This document shows, piece after piece, positions 11,087 through 22,545 of a DNA stretch of 64,000 nt; the stretch's first letter is position 1, and each line of letters opens with the position of its first letter. The position numbers and the translations under genes were made by a program. Source of the DNA: Pycnopodia helianthoides (Eukaryota > Echinodermata > Asteroidea > Forcipulatida > Asteriidae); the NCBI GenBank assembly GCA_032158295.1, contig CM063249.1, forward strand, positions 15,046,078-15,110,077. The letters are read 5' to 3'. The notes under the pieces are model-generated. The model saw only the letters and a program-made list of their open reading frames with translations, was not told where the DNA came from and ran no database searches.

Positions 11087-11430
11087 TCCGTGTGAAAACG
11101 AACTTTGCAGTTCGCCATCAAAGGACCCAAGCAAAACACAGATAGGCCTACCACTCAACGGGTAAAAGTACCCCCCCCCCAAAAAAACAATAATATGGGT
11201 CTGCTAGAATTGCAGGTGCCCATTTTGCCTTGAAACCGTGTAAACGCATGACCAGGGGCAATACACACAAAATTGAGCGACCCTAGAAGCAATGACTGAA
11301 TGGATTTCAGGGTCACTTTGCTTATGGAGGATCCTCCTTGCTTTTATGCTTTTACGTAGATTCAATCTGCTCCCGTAATTTAGACACCTTATCTGGTGAG
11401 ACATGGACCTGCTCTAAAGCTGAGTCAACT
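11087..11430 (+). repeat. duplicated upstream segment, copy B
   Basis: Second copy of the segment at 10211, about 876 bp downstream in the same orientation. The possible donor here is CGG/GTAAAA, weaker than in copy A. The coding exon of the ependymin-related gene at 12067 is preceded by a T/C tract ending TCTTCAG (12052-12058), as expected if a non-coding exon lies upstream. Confidence 0.6.
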
Positions 11431-12066
11431 TCTTGAGACTCGCGGCACTTTTGATAGGCCGCCCTCTGTTGTTGAAATGTAGCTAAAGCAATTTTTTAAA
11501 GAAAATCTTCTTCCGTCCAGGACTCTTTCCATGGTTGTCAACAAATACATGATCCACTTAGACTGAGATGGTGAGTCTCTAGTTTCATGCCTTTTAAAAT
11601 TCTTAAGTTTTACTGCATTAATCAAAAAACATATTATTGGGTAATTGCATCATCTATCCAAACAGATTTGGACCTTGATTTGAGTTTTGTATCATTGCAA
11701 GATAATGATGAAATAACAAGACGGTATTGCTGATCCAGAATATGAGAGAATAGAACATGAATGACACTTATGATCTCATGATCACGAGCAGGTGGTACGA
11801 TCACGAGATTCTGATGCACTGGTGGTGAATGTATGCTTCATGGAATTTTACCCGACCTTCGTGTTATCTTTGTTTGCCCATTGACTCGGAAAAAAACGTA
11901 TTTATACGGCACAGTGGCAAACAAGGACAGGTTATTGAGCAGCTTGCTTTTTCAGAGGTAACGTTAAACGGCAGCAGAATTGCAAAAAAAGCATTGTATT
12001 TGTATTGATTGTATTCAATTGGCAATTTTTGTTTATATTTTTCATCTCGGTCTTCAGGAAAACAAC

Positions 12067-15000
12067 ATGATGAAGCCTGTTGTGTTGATTCTGTTGGTAG
12101 CTGTAGTGGCTGGAATCTCTGCACAGCCACCCCCACCTAAATGTTGTGTCGCGGACCAATTTGAGATTGGAGTTGGTAAGAATTGTTAAATGTATTTATT
12201 ATGTACCATCCCCCTAGCCCACCTTGTTGGGCTGTTATGGCTCTCTTTTAACATCGGACATATGTTATATGACCGATGTTAAAAGAGAGCCATAACACCC
12301 CAACTTTATAATCGTCCCAACTATAGTAGGGACTCCGGGCCCAACTTGAGCAATAACATGATACAGTTGGAATGGCTCAATTATATTAGCTAGCTGGGAT
12401 CCAGAGAATGAATTGTCATACCAAGCAGGGAACCAGTTTTATACTGCTGTGCTGGTGGTTTCACGTAGCTCCATTGTAAGTATAGAGAAACTGGAGAGGA
12501 TTGAAAATCACTTTGTTTTCGAGGCCCACCTCTGTTGTAAATTTACATTTTCTTCCCCCATGCTGTTACATAGTATTAGTAATACTAACTATCACTAATT
12601 AATAACAGGTAATCCCATCTATAGTTGGGTTGTCTCAACTGTAACACTCAACTTGGGAAGTTTTGGGACCGGTCCCAACTAATCTCAACTATATAGTTGG
12701 GACGATTCTAAAGTTGGGATGGAACACCTACGATACATGTACCACCTCCATGATTTAATAGTGATGGTAATCCCTCCTCCACCGTAACTCTCCTCCCTCG
12801 GTTCGGTGACTATCGAGGATGGTCAGAGGAAACAACATGTATGCTTATGAATCATAAGGACTATCCCAAATTCTGCCTGGTTGGTTTTGCACCAATGTTC
12901 AAAAGGCACTGTGGAAAGGAAAAAGAGGTGCAAACAGTGTTCCCTTTTCCTTCCCACAGTGCCTTTCAACTATTGTGTGAAATCGTAGAGAAAGTTGTGT
13001 CCTTTCTCTATACTGAAATCAACCAGGGCCCAATTTCTTAGAGAGCTTTGCTTTATCGGCCGATTTTGTTCTCACTGTGTGGAACTTTCCATTTCATAGC
13101 GCTGCTAACCGTAAGCAAAAGAGAAGGTATGCTAACCTTCCAGTGCTTACCATATGAAAATGAATGATGCAACAATGCGAAGCCATGGTGAACGCGCAAG
13201 CTGGCTGCCCAATTTTCTTTCTGACCTGTGAAATACACATTTTTTTTACGCTTTGAAAAGCAAAATTTTCTGCACAGTGAGCACAAAAATTTGCTTACCG
13301 TGAGGCAGCGCTTTGAAATTGGGCCCAAGTGATGTTTGCAATGGACCTTTAATTGCATGCTATGTAAATTTAAAATGTCAAATAACTAAGTAAATGTTTT
13401 AGTTTTAAAGAATTTAAAATAGAGCGACCGCCAACATTAGTAATTATTGAGGCTAAATTAGCTCAAGAGCAGTTGGTAGAGTGCTGGGCCCAATTTTATT
13501 GAGCTGCTTAACGGCCGATTCTGTGGTTACAGACGAGTTTCTATTTCATAGCGCTGCTAACCGTAAGCACACGAAAAGGCATGCTAACCTTCCGGTGCTT
13601 ACTGCCCGAAAATGAATGACGTAACAAATACATGGTGAATGCGCTAGATGACTGCCTTAGATTCTTGCTAACCTGTAAAATACGCTAATGCTTAAGCAAA
13701 TTTTTCTGCGACAGTTAGCAGGAAAACTTGCTTACCGTTAAGCAGCGCTATGAAATTGGGCCCTGGCATGTTAATCCAGAGGTCGCAGGTTCAAGTCATC
13801 ATGCTCAAGTAAACTTTTCTTTTGTTCAGCCCCCAATAATTAAAATTTACCCCAGTCAGTTTCACTTGTGGTTTATTATATTAGTATTTGATAGACATAT
13901 TAATTTTTTATTCCTAAAGCCTTTCTCTTATTCAAATTTTCGGGTGAAGAACTATCTCTTTCTCTAATCTAAGATTTTTTTAAATGGGGTTGTTTCTAAC
14001 AATGTTTGATAAAAACAAACAGCTCTCCAGTGCTCTTAACTAAGTAAGTTTTTATGTTCATTAACTTGTGGCGCATGTACATTGTATACCCTCCGTTTAA
14101 AAACTCATTTTAGTTCAATGTCTCGTAAAAAAGTTTTCTGGTCTAGTAAAACAAAATTGAGCTACAAGCCCTGTAATCTTGTAGAAATTTCCCCCAAATA
14201 TGAGCCCGGACGAGTATTATTATCTTACTTCAGTTTATGCTTTCATAAACCTTAATTATTCAAATACTCAGATCAGCTGATTGGCACGGTGGAGAGCGGT
14301 AAAGGTGTCCCCATTGGGCAAACCATCAAGATGGCGTTTGATTTCACCAACAAACAAGTGGGAGAAATAGCCACAACCTACGAGGGAGCCACGGTTTACA
14401 ATTATCGTGTGGTCCTTGACTACAACAAGGTGAGATGAAGTACATTGTATTGATCCAGCAGGGCATGTAATTTTCTCAGGATTTTGCCTTATTTCAGGAT
14501 TTATATCTAAATCTATTGAGCCTCTAAATTATTTTGAAAGAATAAAAGTAGTCACCAAAGTGAGCAAGAAATAGTCCAAACCTGTAGTTTTAGTATTTCT
14601 GGTGATGCATTAAGTCAAACGGCCCTAATTGTAACATCTTGGGTGTCTGGGTCTAGAATAAGGGGGAACCCAAATGCCCGAAGCCCATTTTTAGGAATTA
14701 GTTCTTGGTCTTGAATATGGAGGAACCCAGGCCCCCAGGCCATTTTTTAGGAATTAGTTCTGGGTCTTTAAAAAGGGGGAACCCAAATGCCCAAAGGCCA
14801 TTTTTAGGAATTAGTTCTTGGTCTTGAATATGGAGGAACCCAGGCCCCCAGGCCATTTTTTAGGAATTAGTTCTGGGTCTTTAAAAAGGGGGAACCCAAA
14901 TGCCCGAAGCCCATTTTTAGGAATTAGTTCTTGGTCTTGGATATGGAGGAACCCAGGCCCCCAGGCCATTTTTAGGAATTAGTTCTGGGTCTTTAAAAAG

Positions 15001-18000
15001 GGGGAACCCAAATGCCCAAAGGCCATTTTTAGGAATTAGTTCTTGGTCTTGAATATGGAGGAACCCAGGCCCCCAGGCCATTTTTTAGGAATTAGTTCTG
15101 GGTCTTTAAAAAGGGAGAACCCAAATGCCCGAAGGCCATTTTTAGGAAGTAGTTCTGGGTATAGATTTTTTTAAAGGCCATAATCAGGAATAGGGACACT
15201 CATCAAGCCTCATCCCTGATCAAGTAGATGGCGGCTTTGTATTTGTTTTAAAGAGTGTGGGAATTAATGAAGGGCGTGTCATATCTGAACAGGGAGAACA
15301 CTGAGCTTTAGACTGTATCAATACCAAGGGTTGTGATGTCCAAATAATATCACATGACATGCTTTTTTTGCAATTTTCTAACACAAATGAAGTAATTCAA
15401 CTTTATGTATTGGTAATTCTAAAGGGGTGATGGCATTCCTTTTGGGGGGGCCATAAATAACATTTTTAGTGGGAAAAAAAGAAGGAAGTTAGATTGAAAT
15501 AGAAAGAGTGTTGTGCCTAATTTAACTTGTGGAACACTTCCTTTATGCAGTGAATAAATCCAAAACTGTGAAATGGGCACCCCACCCCTTATCTTTTGCA
15601 CAATAGATAGCCTCCCATTAGGTTATTTATTTATTTATTTTTTATTTTTTTTGCAGGGAGTTGAATTCATCATTGATGAGAAGGCCAGCACTTGTCAAAG
15701 AGTGCCATTCAACTCAACTATGAAAATGGAACAATGCATCCCAGGTGAGTTTCTTCTCATTTTCAATGTGTTACATTCAATTACCAGATCGTCCATAAAA
15801 CTCCATGATTAGATCTTGACTTCGCATTTTTATCATCAATTGTTGTTATGTTGTTGTTGCTGCAAATCATTGTCCTGCCTTAATACAAGAAGAGGCTAGT
15901 CACAATTATCAACATATTCACCAGCATGCAAACCATACGCTGCAGTTTTTACGAAAAATCGCCTTACTCACAAGGCCGGACGGCCACTTCAAGGTGAGGG
16001 CTACACTTAACTGATTTTGGGCTATCGACCCAAATCAGCTGTCACCAGGGGCACGTTGCCACCTACTCCTGGGGATGAAACAGGGTTACCCCCTTCACAG
16101 TCTGTAAGGGTGTACGCTTTCAGGTGTGGAGAGGGAGTCCTAAAATGTGCACACAGTTTGTACGCTCATGAAAATGTTGACAGTTGTGAGCGGCCCATAA
16201 CACCCCTACTCTTGGTAACATTTTCTAGCGAGTTGACGAACCATTTGAAACCTTTCAACTGTGTGGGTGGCTGTGTGTAGATGCAATCACCACATGATAT
16301 TTTTTTTGCAGTCTGGCTTAGTTTATATATCATTCAAAACCACATTGAATGACATTGAATGGTCACACAGTAGGAGGGGTAAGAAAGTGAAATAGAAGCC
16401 GATGGTGAGAAAGAAGAGGCATGTTTTTCCATTTAATTTTTTTGTGATTATGTAGAGAATTTTTAAATCCACTGACATGTGAAAACTATGAGAATTCTAA
16501 TAAATTCATTTGGACTGGAGGAATGTCACAAATTTGTCCAGGATATTCTACTCCTTGGCCGTCAGGAATGTTTGTTAATAATAACGTGTTGCCATTTGTG
16601 TTTACCAGGTGATGCCAAACTCCTTGATACTTTCTTCCTGGGCAACAACCAGATCACTGCCAACTCTTTCGCCTACCAGTATACGGAGGGGCCCATGACT
16701 GGCCAAGTGACTGTGGCGGCCACCAAGACGGACTGTATCCTACTCAGTTCATCTTTTGTGGGAGAAACCGCTGGGAGTATGTACATTTGTTAAATTTTAA
16801 CCCATAGTTAAATTTATCTTGAAAATGCCTCTCCCCCTGAAAATAGACTTGACTGGGATTTGAACCTGTGACTTAGACATCTGGGTTTAAGTGCCAGTGC
16901 TAACCAACTGAGCTATGTCTAGCCTATGTTGGTGGTCTCCCTATTTGTCAGTATTGTTAGGGGGCGCCAGCCAGAAAATGCCTCTCTCTACCTGCCAAAC
17001 CTAGTTGTCCTCGAGGACAGTTTTAAGCAATGCAAGAGTTCCTTGTTGCTCAGGTCATTTATCATAGGAAGAACTAGTGGAAGTTCATTTATGCAACATA
17101 ACCCAGAATATCCACAATGTTTTAGTGTAGCACTCTTTGCTTTCATTTTATAGTTTTTAAGTCTGTGGTCTTGCTCGTCTCTCAAAGAAACTTACATTCA
17201 GTTGTTTCTTGAAGCCACAAAAAGGTCTGAATGTTCACAAAAAATCTAATGGATTCATCCTTGGACCATTATTAATCTTTCCACAAAATGTTGTTGAAAT
17301 CCATCCTAAAATTTGTCAGATATCCTGCTTTAGCTTAACAGACAGACTGACAAAAATTCATACACAAATGTTTTGTGGAGTGACATTTGGGGCTTTCCCC
17401 GTGTGTTTTCTATTGTCCCTTTTCTTTAATCTTTCCTGTTAAAAACATTGTGGGGCTAACCCCACAATGTCAACACATCCCACATGTACAGTTTCTACCT
17501 CAAAATCATCTCATGATGTCTATCTTGTAAGCACAGACAAACAAACAAGGGCCCTTGACCTAATCCCAGTGATTTAAGCCAAATTTAGGTGGTGTAAAAA
17601 CTGATGAGACTGTAGCGTATGCATAAATGCGAAATGATTTCATCCACACATTAATGGGTAGAGGTCAAGGGAAAATTTTTTTTTTTCGATTTGCACAAAA
17701 TGGCAAATATTCACAGCGAGGTGGTGATAATATTGGCAGACCTGATTCTTCACGAAGGCAATCCATGCCCCAATAGAGGTTTTACAGTCGCGTGATGTTA
17801 TCACGCGACTGTGTGTTTGAGACGCCATATTGCCGGTCAATGACCAGCGGCAAGATCACAGTTCATGACCGTAACCATGACCGGCAAGATGGCTGCCGTT
17901 GCGGTAGGCGGGGCCAGTGACGTCAGCTGAAAAACCTCTATACCCCTAGTGCCCTGTGAAATATTTCAGTTGACATTTAAATATGTACCCTTTACTAAAG

Positions 18001-19883
18001 AAAAAATGTATTGCCCTTTTTGCCAACAACACAGTGGCAGGCCTGTATTTGAAATAAATTAATGAGTTTGTGAGTGAGAATAGCCAGTTGCGCTGCCTCA
18101 CGTTTGAATGAGCACGTAAGAAACGCAGCCTGGATTGAGGTGAACATGAACAAGAATTGTAACAATATTTTATTGTTATTTAATACAGCTGGGCTGTTGG
18201 TTGGTGCTGAGTATAAGAACTTTGTTAAAGGCATCAAAGATCCAACAGTCTACTTTAATGTGCCGTCTTACTGCCCTCAGGTAAGGATTATGTACACCCG
18301 ATGTGTATACAGTCGACTCTCATTATACCAAGATTGCTGGGACTGGCCATTTAACCTCTTTACAACAGGGAGATTGTTAAAAGAGGACAGCAAAACAACT
18401 AAAGCACTCAGCAGAAATGAGATTCGTGACTTTAGATTGTACTCTTTATAAGCAGAACCTTTTTATAAAAGTTCTCTGTATAATGAGGGTTGACTGTTAC
18501 TCTTAACAAGAAAATAACTCAACTTTTGTTTAGAGAAGTATATAAATTCCCATCTTCTAGTTTTCAATAAACACACCATGCAACCATCCTTTGGTCATAT
18601 TTATTTCAGGCAACTACATTAAATCCTTCGATAGAGGAAAGTTATACTATCAAACCATCAATTCTGAAAACTGAACTGCCTGGAAACATGCTAAGCTACA
18701 TTATGCAATTAAAAATATGACACCTGTCGATCAGCATGTTTAAAATTAGTATGCAACTTGTAACCAATGCCAATGCTTTCTTAGGATTCGAGCTGCCTCT
18801 AGCTACCGGGGCAATCTCGGTGGTCTAGTTGGGAAGACATCTGTCTAGAATGACAAAGGTCATGGGTTCGAATCCCACCCGAGTATTCATGCCTGTGGAT
18901 TTTGTTCACAGAACTCGGGAAAGTACTGAGTATACAGTGGTTTACATACATCGGTGTTAGGGTAAAAACCAAATAAAAACTTCTTAGCCGTTCAGCTGAT
19001 TTCCTCTCATTTCTACCTTTATGGTGCCATAGGAATTGAAATACACTACAACATTTTATGTGCTCGTAAGTTTCCTTATATGTACTTTCACATTGTAATA
19101 CTGCATTGGCTAGTTGAGTTGGATGGCTTTAAGAACTTAACCCTAGCAGTGTACTGTATTGAATATGTAAATGCCATGCATTGTTAGCTTTAAAGTACTA
19201 CTTTTTTTAGAAATTGCAAATTTAAGTTCTGGAAACAGTAACTGCAGTCAAGGCAAACCCGAGTCCAAACCTGACTTCCCAAACTTTGTTTTGGTCACAG
19301 CTTTTAACTTTCACAAATGTCCTTTTAAGGTCGTGGGTGTATTGTAGCCAATACCAATGCATTATAATTAGCGCTAATTTTATTGGCCCTGCCAATATAC
19401 AGTCGAAAAATTGGGCAGGTGAAATTCGGTCCTGGACACTGCTGTGGGTTGAAGGACTTTCTGCTAAAGAAATACTATAGTAGTAAACTCGCGGGTACAA
19501 CCATGTATAAAACTCTTTTGGTAGAAGTTTTGGTTCTGAGAAGAACTGTTGTGGTTCTCGCCATTTTGAATAGTATACTGGGCTCGTCGTCAGGAGAATG
19601 CTGGACTACTGATGATGTTGAGGGTTTAAGTAGGGCTGGAGGGATGCACATTATTTGGGGCTGGAAGGGTCTAAGCTGTTGTTTTGTTAACAATGTACAT
19701 CATATATATGTGTGCTCGCTGTCTTATTTAATTTGTAACCTTCTGCTATTATGAACTTTTAAAAATCTTCTTCTTTTTGAGACCTAGCTCTTTAAATTTA
19801 TTTCATGTCTTAACTTCACCTTACAGACTGTCAGCAACAAGCCCAAAGCTTACTTGAACCATATGCGTCTGTTGTTCCTGTGA
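12067..19883 (+). CDS. ependymin-related protein (EPDR), six exons, 223 aa
   Basis: A secreted glycoprotein of the ependymin-related family. These proteins bind lipids/calcium and act extracellularly; the exact role here is unknown. Exons: 12067-12175, 14272-14429, 15657-15744, 16609-16776, 18189-18280, 19827-19883, all with GT/AG borders, summing to 672 nt in a continuous frame. Residues 1-19 are a signal peptide (MMKPVVLILLVAVVAGISA), followed by a proline run and CC. Landmarks in order are DQLIGTVESGKG, KMAFDFTNKQVGEIA, VVLDYNKGVEFIIDE, STCQRVPFNSTMK (N-glycosylation sequon NST), EQCIP, FFLGNNQITANSFAYQY, TDCILLSSSF, VYFNVPSYCPQ and the end YLNHMRLLFL. The paired cysteines, beta-rich pattern and length fit the family. 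It is divergent to its broken paralogue at 4.07-6.50 kb. The start ATG-ATG follows a likely acceptor 8 nt upstream, so a non-coding first exon is probable. Introns are loaded with MITEs, SINEs and a minisatellite. Confidence 0.85.
12203..12740. repeat. fold-back repeats with CCCAACTATAGTTGGG words
   Basis: Intron 1 of the ependymin-related gene holds many inverted copies of CCCAACT / AGTTGGG, some with TATA in the centre (near 12318, 12620, 12670, 12695), flanking a long hairpin. Related words recur at 34390-34550 in a CHFR intron. Confidence 0.6.
12234..12296. repeat. perfect 24-bp inverted repeat
   Basis: GTTATGGCTCTCTTTTAACA plus four more bases (12234-12257) is exactly complemented at 12273-12296 across a 15-nt spacer containing CATATG. 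It lies in intron 1 of the ependymin-related gene. Confidence 0.9.
12901..12968. repeat. hairpin, ~22-bp arms
   Basis: AAAAGGCACTGTGGAAAGGA is mirrored by TCCTTCCCACAGTGCCTTT with one mismatch and a loop of about 22 nt. Intronic; no gene function evident. Confidence 0.7.
13026..13326 (+). mobile_element. MITE with GGGCCCAATTT ends, copy 1
   Basis: Bounded by GGGCCCAATTTC and GAAATTGGGCCC, with internal CATAGCGCTGCTAACCGTAA, GCATGCTAACCTTCC-like and ATGGTGAACGCGCAAG words shared with the copies at 13487, 33976 and 49266. About 300 bp, no coding capacity. Confidence 0.8.
13455..13870 (+). mobile_element. tRNA-derived SINE (family B), split by a MITE
   Basis: The tRNA-like head (CTCAAGAGCAGTTGGTAGAG) ends at 13486. 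Its continuation (GCATGTTAATCCAGAGGTCG, box B CAGGTTCAAGTC, then the TTTGTTCAGCCCC tail) resumes at 13763. Compare the uninterrupted copy at 57690-57880. The gap is exactly filled by the MITE 13487-13762. Confidence 0.8.
13487..13762 (+). mobile_element. MITE with GGCCCAATTT ends inserted in the SINE, copy 2
   Basis: Perfect terminal inverted repeat GGCCCAATTT...AAATTGGGCC, 276 bp, flanked by CTG on both sides (13484-13486 and 13763-13765), so the target duplication is CTG. Subterminal GCTGCTTAACGG / CCGTTAAGCAGCGCT also pair. A 3-bp duplication is typical of PIF/Harbinger-type elements; the assignment is tentative. Confidence 0.8.
14636..15215 (+). repeat. dimeric minisatellite (~57-bp subunits) in ependymin-related intron 2
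   Basis: Two alternating subunits end in the shared TTTTTAGGAATTAGTTC. One carries TTGGTCTTGAATATGGAGG and CAGGCCCCCAGGCC, the other TGGGTCTTTAAAAAGGGGG and CAAATGCCCAAAGGCC. About eight subunits (four dimers of ~114 bp) are present. The array is flanked by GGGTCTAGAATAAGGGGGAA on the left and a TCATCCCTGATC segment on the right. Both flanks also occur in a single-copy version at 45300-45395. Confidence 0.85.
16850..16980 (-). mobile_element. tRNA-derived SINE (family B), minus orientation
   Basis: Complement of the family-B head: box B as GGGATTTGAACCTGTG, anticodon-arm region, and CAACTGAGCTATGTCTAG for box A. The shared leader CCTATGTTGGTGGTCTCCC follows. Intronic in the ependymin-related gene. 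Confidence 0.75.
17443..17469. repeat. palindrome ACATTGTGGGG/CCCCACAATGT
   Basis: Eleven-bp perfect arms around CTAA in intron 4 of the ependymin-related gene. Confidence 0.8.
17773..17941. mobile_element. MITE with TAGAGGTTTT / AAAACCTCTA ends
   Basis: About 168 bp bounded by ATAGAGGTTTT and AAAAACCTCTAT, with an internal perfect hairpin (ACAGTCGCGTGAT / ATCACGCGACTGT at 17784-17812). Possible TA target site. Non-coding. Confidence 0.7.
18790..18990 (+). mobile_element. tRNA-derived SINE (family A), plus orientation
   Basis: Head with GGTGGTCTAGTTGGG (box A) and GGGTTCGAATCCCA (box B). The tail holds ACTCGGGAAAGTACTGAGTA and TTTACATACATCGGTGT. Same family as 24310-24530 (minus) and 55495-55690 (plus). 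It is in the last intron of the ependymin-related gene. Confidence 0.8.
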
Positions 19884-20639
19884 ACACCCATCATGGGATC
19901 GGAATCGACTCAGCTTCAGCTGAACTGTTGAACTTGGTTACAGCCAAGTATAAAACTAAAAATCTCTTATAATAGATATAGCATTATTTTTACTTAATTT
20001 CTATACTTCATATTTAGATATATTTGTTTACTTTGGTGGTAAATAGTTTGCTTAATATTTGTTATAGTTTATTTCACATCATTATTAAGCCAAAATGGAG
20101 ATAATATACAAACCCTATAATAGCTTGTAAAATTTATTTGTGATTATTTTTTTGTCGATGTACATCGTATGCGAGTGCATTCTAAATTACTTAATAAGAC
20201 ATACATACAACAAAATATGTAGATTTATTTGGATTCGGAAAAACCAACTTCATAATCCATGATTTCTCAATGTCAAAAATCCAGATGAACCTTTTTTAAT
20301 GATAACACATTTTGACTTGCCATCCAAATGGAATCAGTGTCTTTCGGGATTTTTTAGTTAGCACTTGCCCTTAATGTATATCAACAATATGCAACAGTAT
20401 GCAAGTCTTTGCATTGTTTGCCTGGTGAAAAAAAGTTGCTGTTATTTTTTCAGATATGAAGAAATCCTACTCTTTAATCCACTTCTCTAGTGCTTGGGGC
20501 ACAGTTCCCCCAAAACCTCTTGAAACCTATAACTCCAGGGGTTACCAAAAGGTGGAAATGCCATCATTTCAACGTACCTCCTAACATTAGATCTTAGTTT
20601 TGTGAGACCATTTTGTCAGCAATGACTCTCACCTCTGGT

Positions 20640-20674
20640 AATAAATACAACATCACCTATGATAAAAAAATAAA
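20640..20674 (+). terminator. possible polyadenylation signals
   Basis: AATAAA at 20640-20645 and again at 20669-20674, about 760-790 nt after the ependymin-related stop codon. Nothing nearer fits the canonical hexamer, but use is unproven. Confidence 0.3.
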
Positions 20675-21057
20675 GCATCAAAACTAAACAATACTTTGCT
20701 CTGCAGAGTACAATGCCTTTGAAAACAGTGATAATACTGACACTAGCCATATTTTGACTAAATTAGAAAACTCGATGGGATTCTGAATGGTCTTTGTTAC
20801 CAAAGTGTCTTTGTCATCATTTTTTATTAGTATCAGTGCCTTTATTACAATGTGAGGTATTTTTATTTATTTTTTTACCATTGGTCCCCTGTGACCTTAA
20901 TAAAACAAATTAATGGAAGTAGAAACTTGAATGTGTGTTCTGTAAGTTCATTAAGAAGAAAGTACATTGGGTTACCTTTTGTTACATGGTTGTGGGGTGG
21001 TGTTTTTTTTTTGGGGGGGGGGGATGGAAGTCAGTGGTGATGATTGGTTGGCAGTGT

Positions 21058-21335
21058 TCAGAAAATGATTTTCAGTTCCATTGAACAACAATCCACAAAA
21101 GGAAAGTTTTATTTGTTTTTGCCCCTGCCAGGTTGAGCCTTGCAGACTTTAGTCATACACACAACAATGCCAAAGTTGATTTTTCAAGGCTTCCTGAAAA
21201 TGATTTTCAGTTCCATTGAACAAACAATCCACAAAAGGAAAGTTTTATTTGTTTTGCTCCTACCAGGTGGAGCCTTGCGTACTTTAACACAAACACACAA
21301 CAACGCAAAGTGTGGGTTTTTTTTTTCAATTAAGG
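21058..21335 (+). repeat. tandem duplication of a ~138-bp unit
   Basis: AAAATGATTTTCAGTTCC ... CCACAAAAGGAAAGTTTTA ... CAGGTTGAGCCTTGC ... ACACAACAA recurs as a second copy starting near 21196, with a few differences and a longer T run at the end. Confidence 0.85.
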
Positions 21336-21499
21336 CTCCCTGGCAAGTCTCATATAGGGTGCAAGTGAACTGTGACTTTGCGAATCAGTTTTGGATGTGC
21401 GATAACAAACTCTATGATTAAAAAAACAACAGTATTTCTATGCATAGTACAATCAACCAGTAGGCCTAGTGGCTCACTGGCAGAAGAAAGCCTAACATG

Positions 21500-22240
21500 C
21501 ATGGGCGTCAATCTGTCTTAGATGTGGGGGAGACATCAAGAGTCATAGCACTTATGGCTTGGGGTCCAGGGGCCCGCTTAAGGGCCCCTTGTTGGGTCCA
21601 GGGGCGAAGCCCTTGGCGGGGGTGCAGAGCCCTCTGAAGTTGTTTGGTTTGGGCATGTCTGAATGGTCTAGAATAGCTCTCCTTCCTATAAATATTTACA
21701 TAACATCTCTGGTTCAGAGAGAAAGAACGAGAGACACTAATAAAAGCCCAACATACATGATATATTAATCTTACTTTAATCACACAACTTTAAATCGTCG
21801 GCAATCTCCTACCCTCCCTCGCATGTCAATCCTCCCCCCCCCCCCCGGTTCACCGATGGACATCATTCATGTAGGCCTATGTACTCATGTCTTTTGTTGA
21901 CGATGAATTTTAAAACTGTTTTCAAAATTAATATTTGTACATTGACAAACTTTCTGCATTACTTGTAGATTTGCATCGTCAACAGCAACGGCAAGCCCCT
22001 GGATTATAGCTTTTTTTTTGGGGGGGGGGAGGGGGGCGGGGCTCAACACAACGTAACGGTGCATATGGGTGTTGGTGGGGTCCAGGGTCCGGCGTGACGG
22101 CCCCTGATGGGGGCCCCCTGGTAGGGGTCCAGGGTCGAAGTTCCGTGGGGGTCCAGGGGGTGAAGCCCCCTAAAGCTCTAAGCTTTAGCATGGCGTTTTG
22201 AGGTGAAAAATCAAGCCTCGACCGTATGCACGAAAACAGA
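21500..22240. repeat. two copies of a GGGGTCCAGGGG-type repeat
   Basis: At 21550-21640 and 22070-22190 clusters of GGGTCCAGGG, GGCGAAGCCC, GGGGGTCCAGGGG and GAAGCCCCCT occur, each next to words like CGTCAA and AGCCCCTGG. The intervening sequence has C and G homopolymers (21835-21846, 22010-22040). These are likely ends of a DNA-transposon-type repeat. No ORF is credible here. Confidence 0.55.
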
Positions 22241-22454
22241 GAAATAGACGCACTGTTTGGGCACTTTTTAATCATATGGATCTTTTAATTTTACTGGAAA
22301 CATTTCTGTAACATCGACTGGCTCAAATAAAATTTTACTCCCAAATCAACTAGACCGCGATGCATAAGGACGAAACCTTGAATAAGTGGGCGGTAAACCC
22401 ACGTCCTACCAATAATTTTGCGTTAAGTGGCGTCACACATGGTTAAAAGTTTTA

Positions 22455-22545
22455 ACCCCCCCCCCCTTCCCTCCCCTCCCCTCCCCCTCCCTCCCCTCCC
22501 CCTCCCCCTCCCCCCTCCCTCCCCTCCCCCTCCCCTCCCCCAACA
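22455..22545. repeat. pure C/T tract (CCCTCCC)n
   Basis: About 90 nt of CCCTCCCC repeats on the plus strand, about 410 nt upstream of the CHFR start codon. It could form triplex or G-quadruplex structures, with the G-rich strand on the minus side. The glycine/arginine-rich minus ORF across it is an artefact. Confidence 0.8.
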
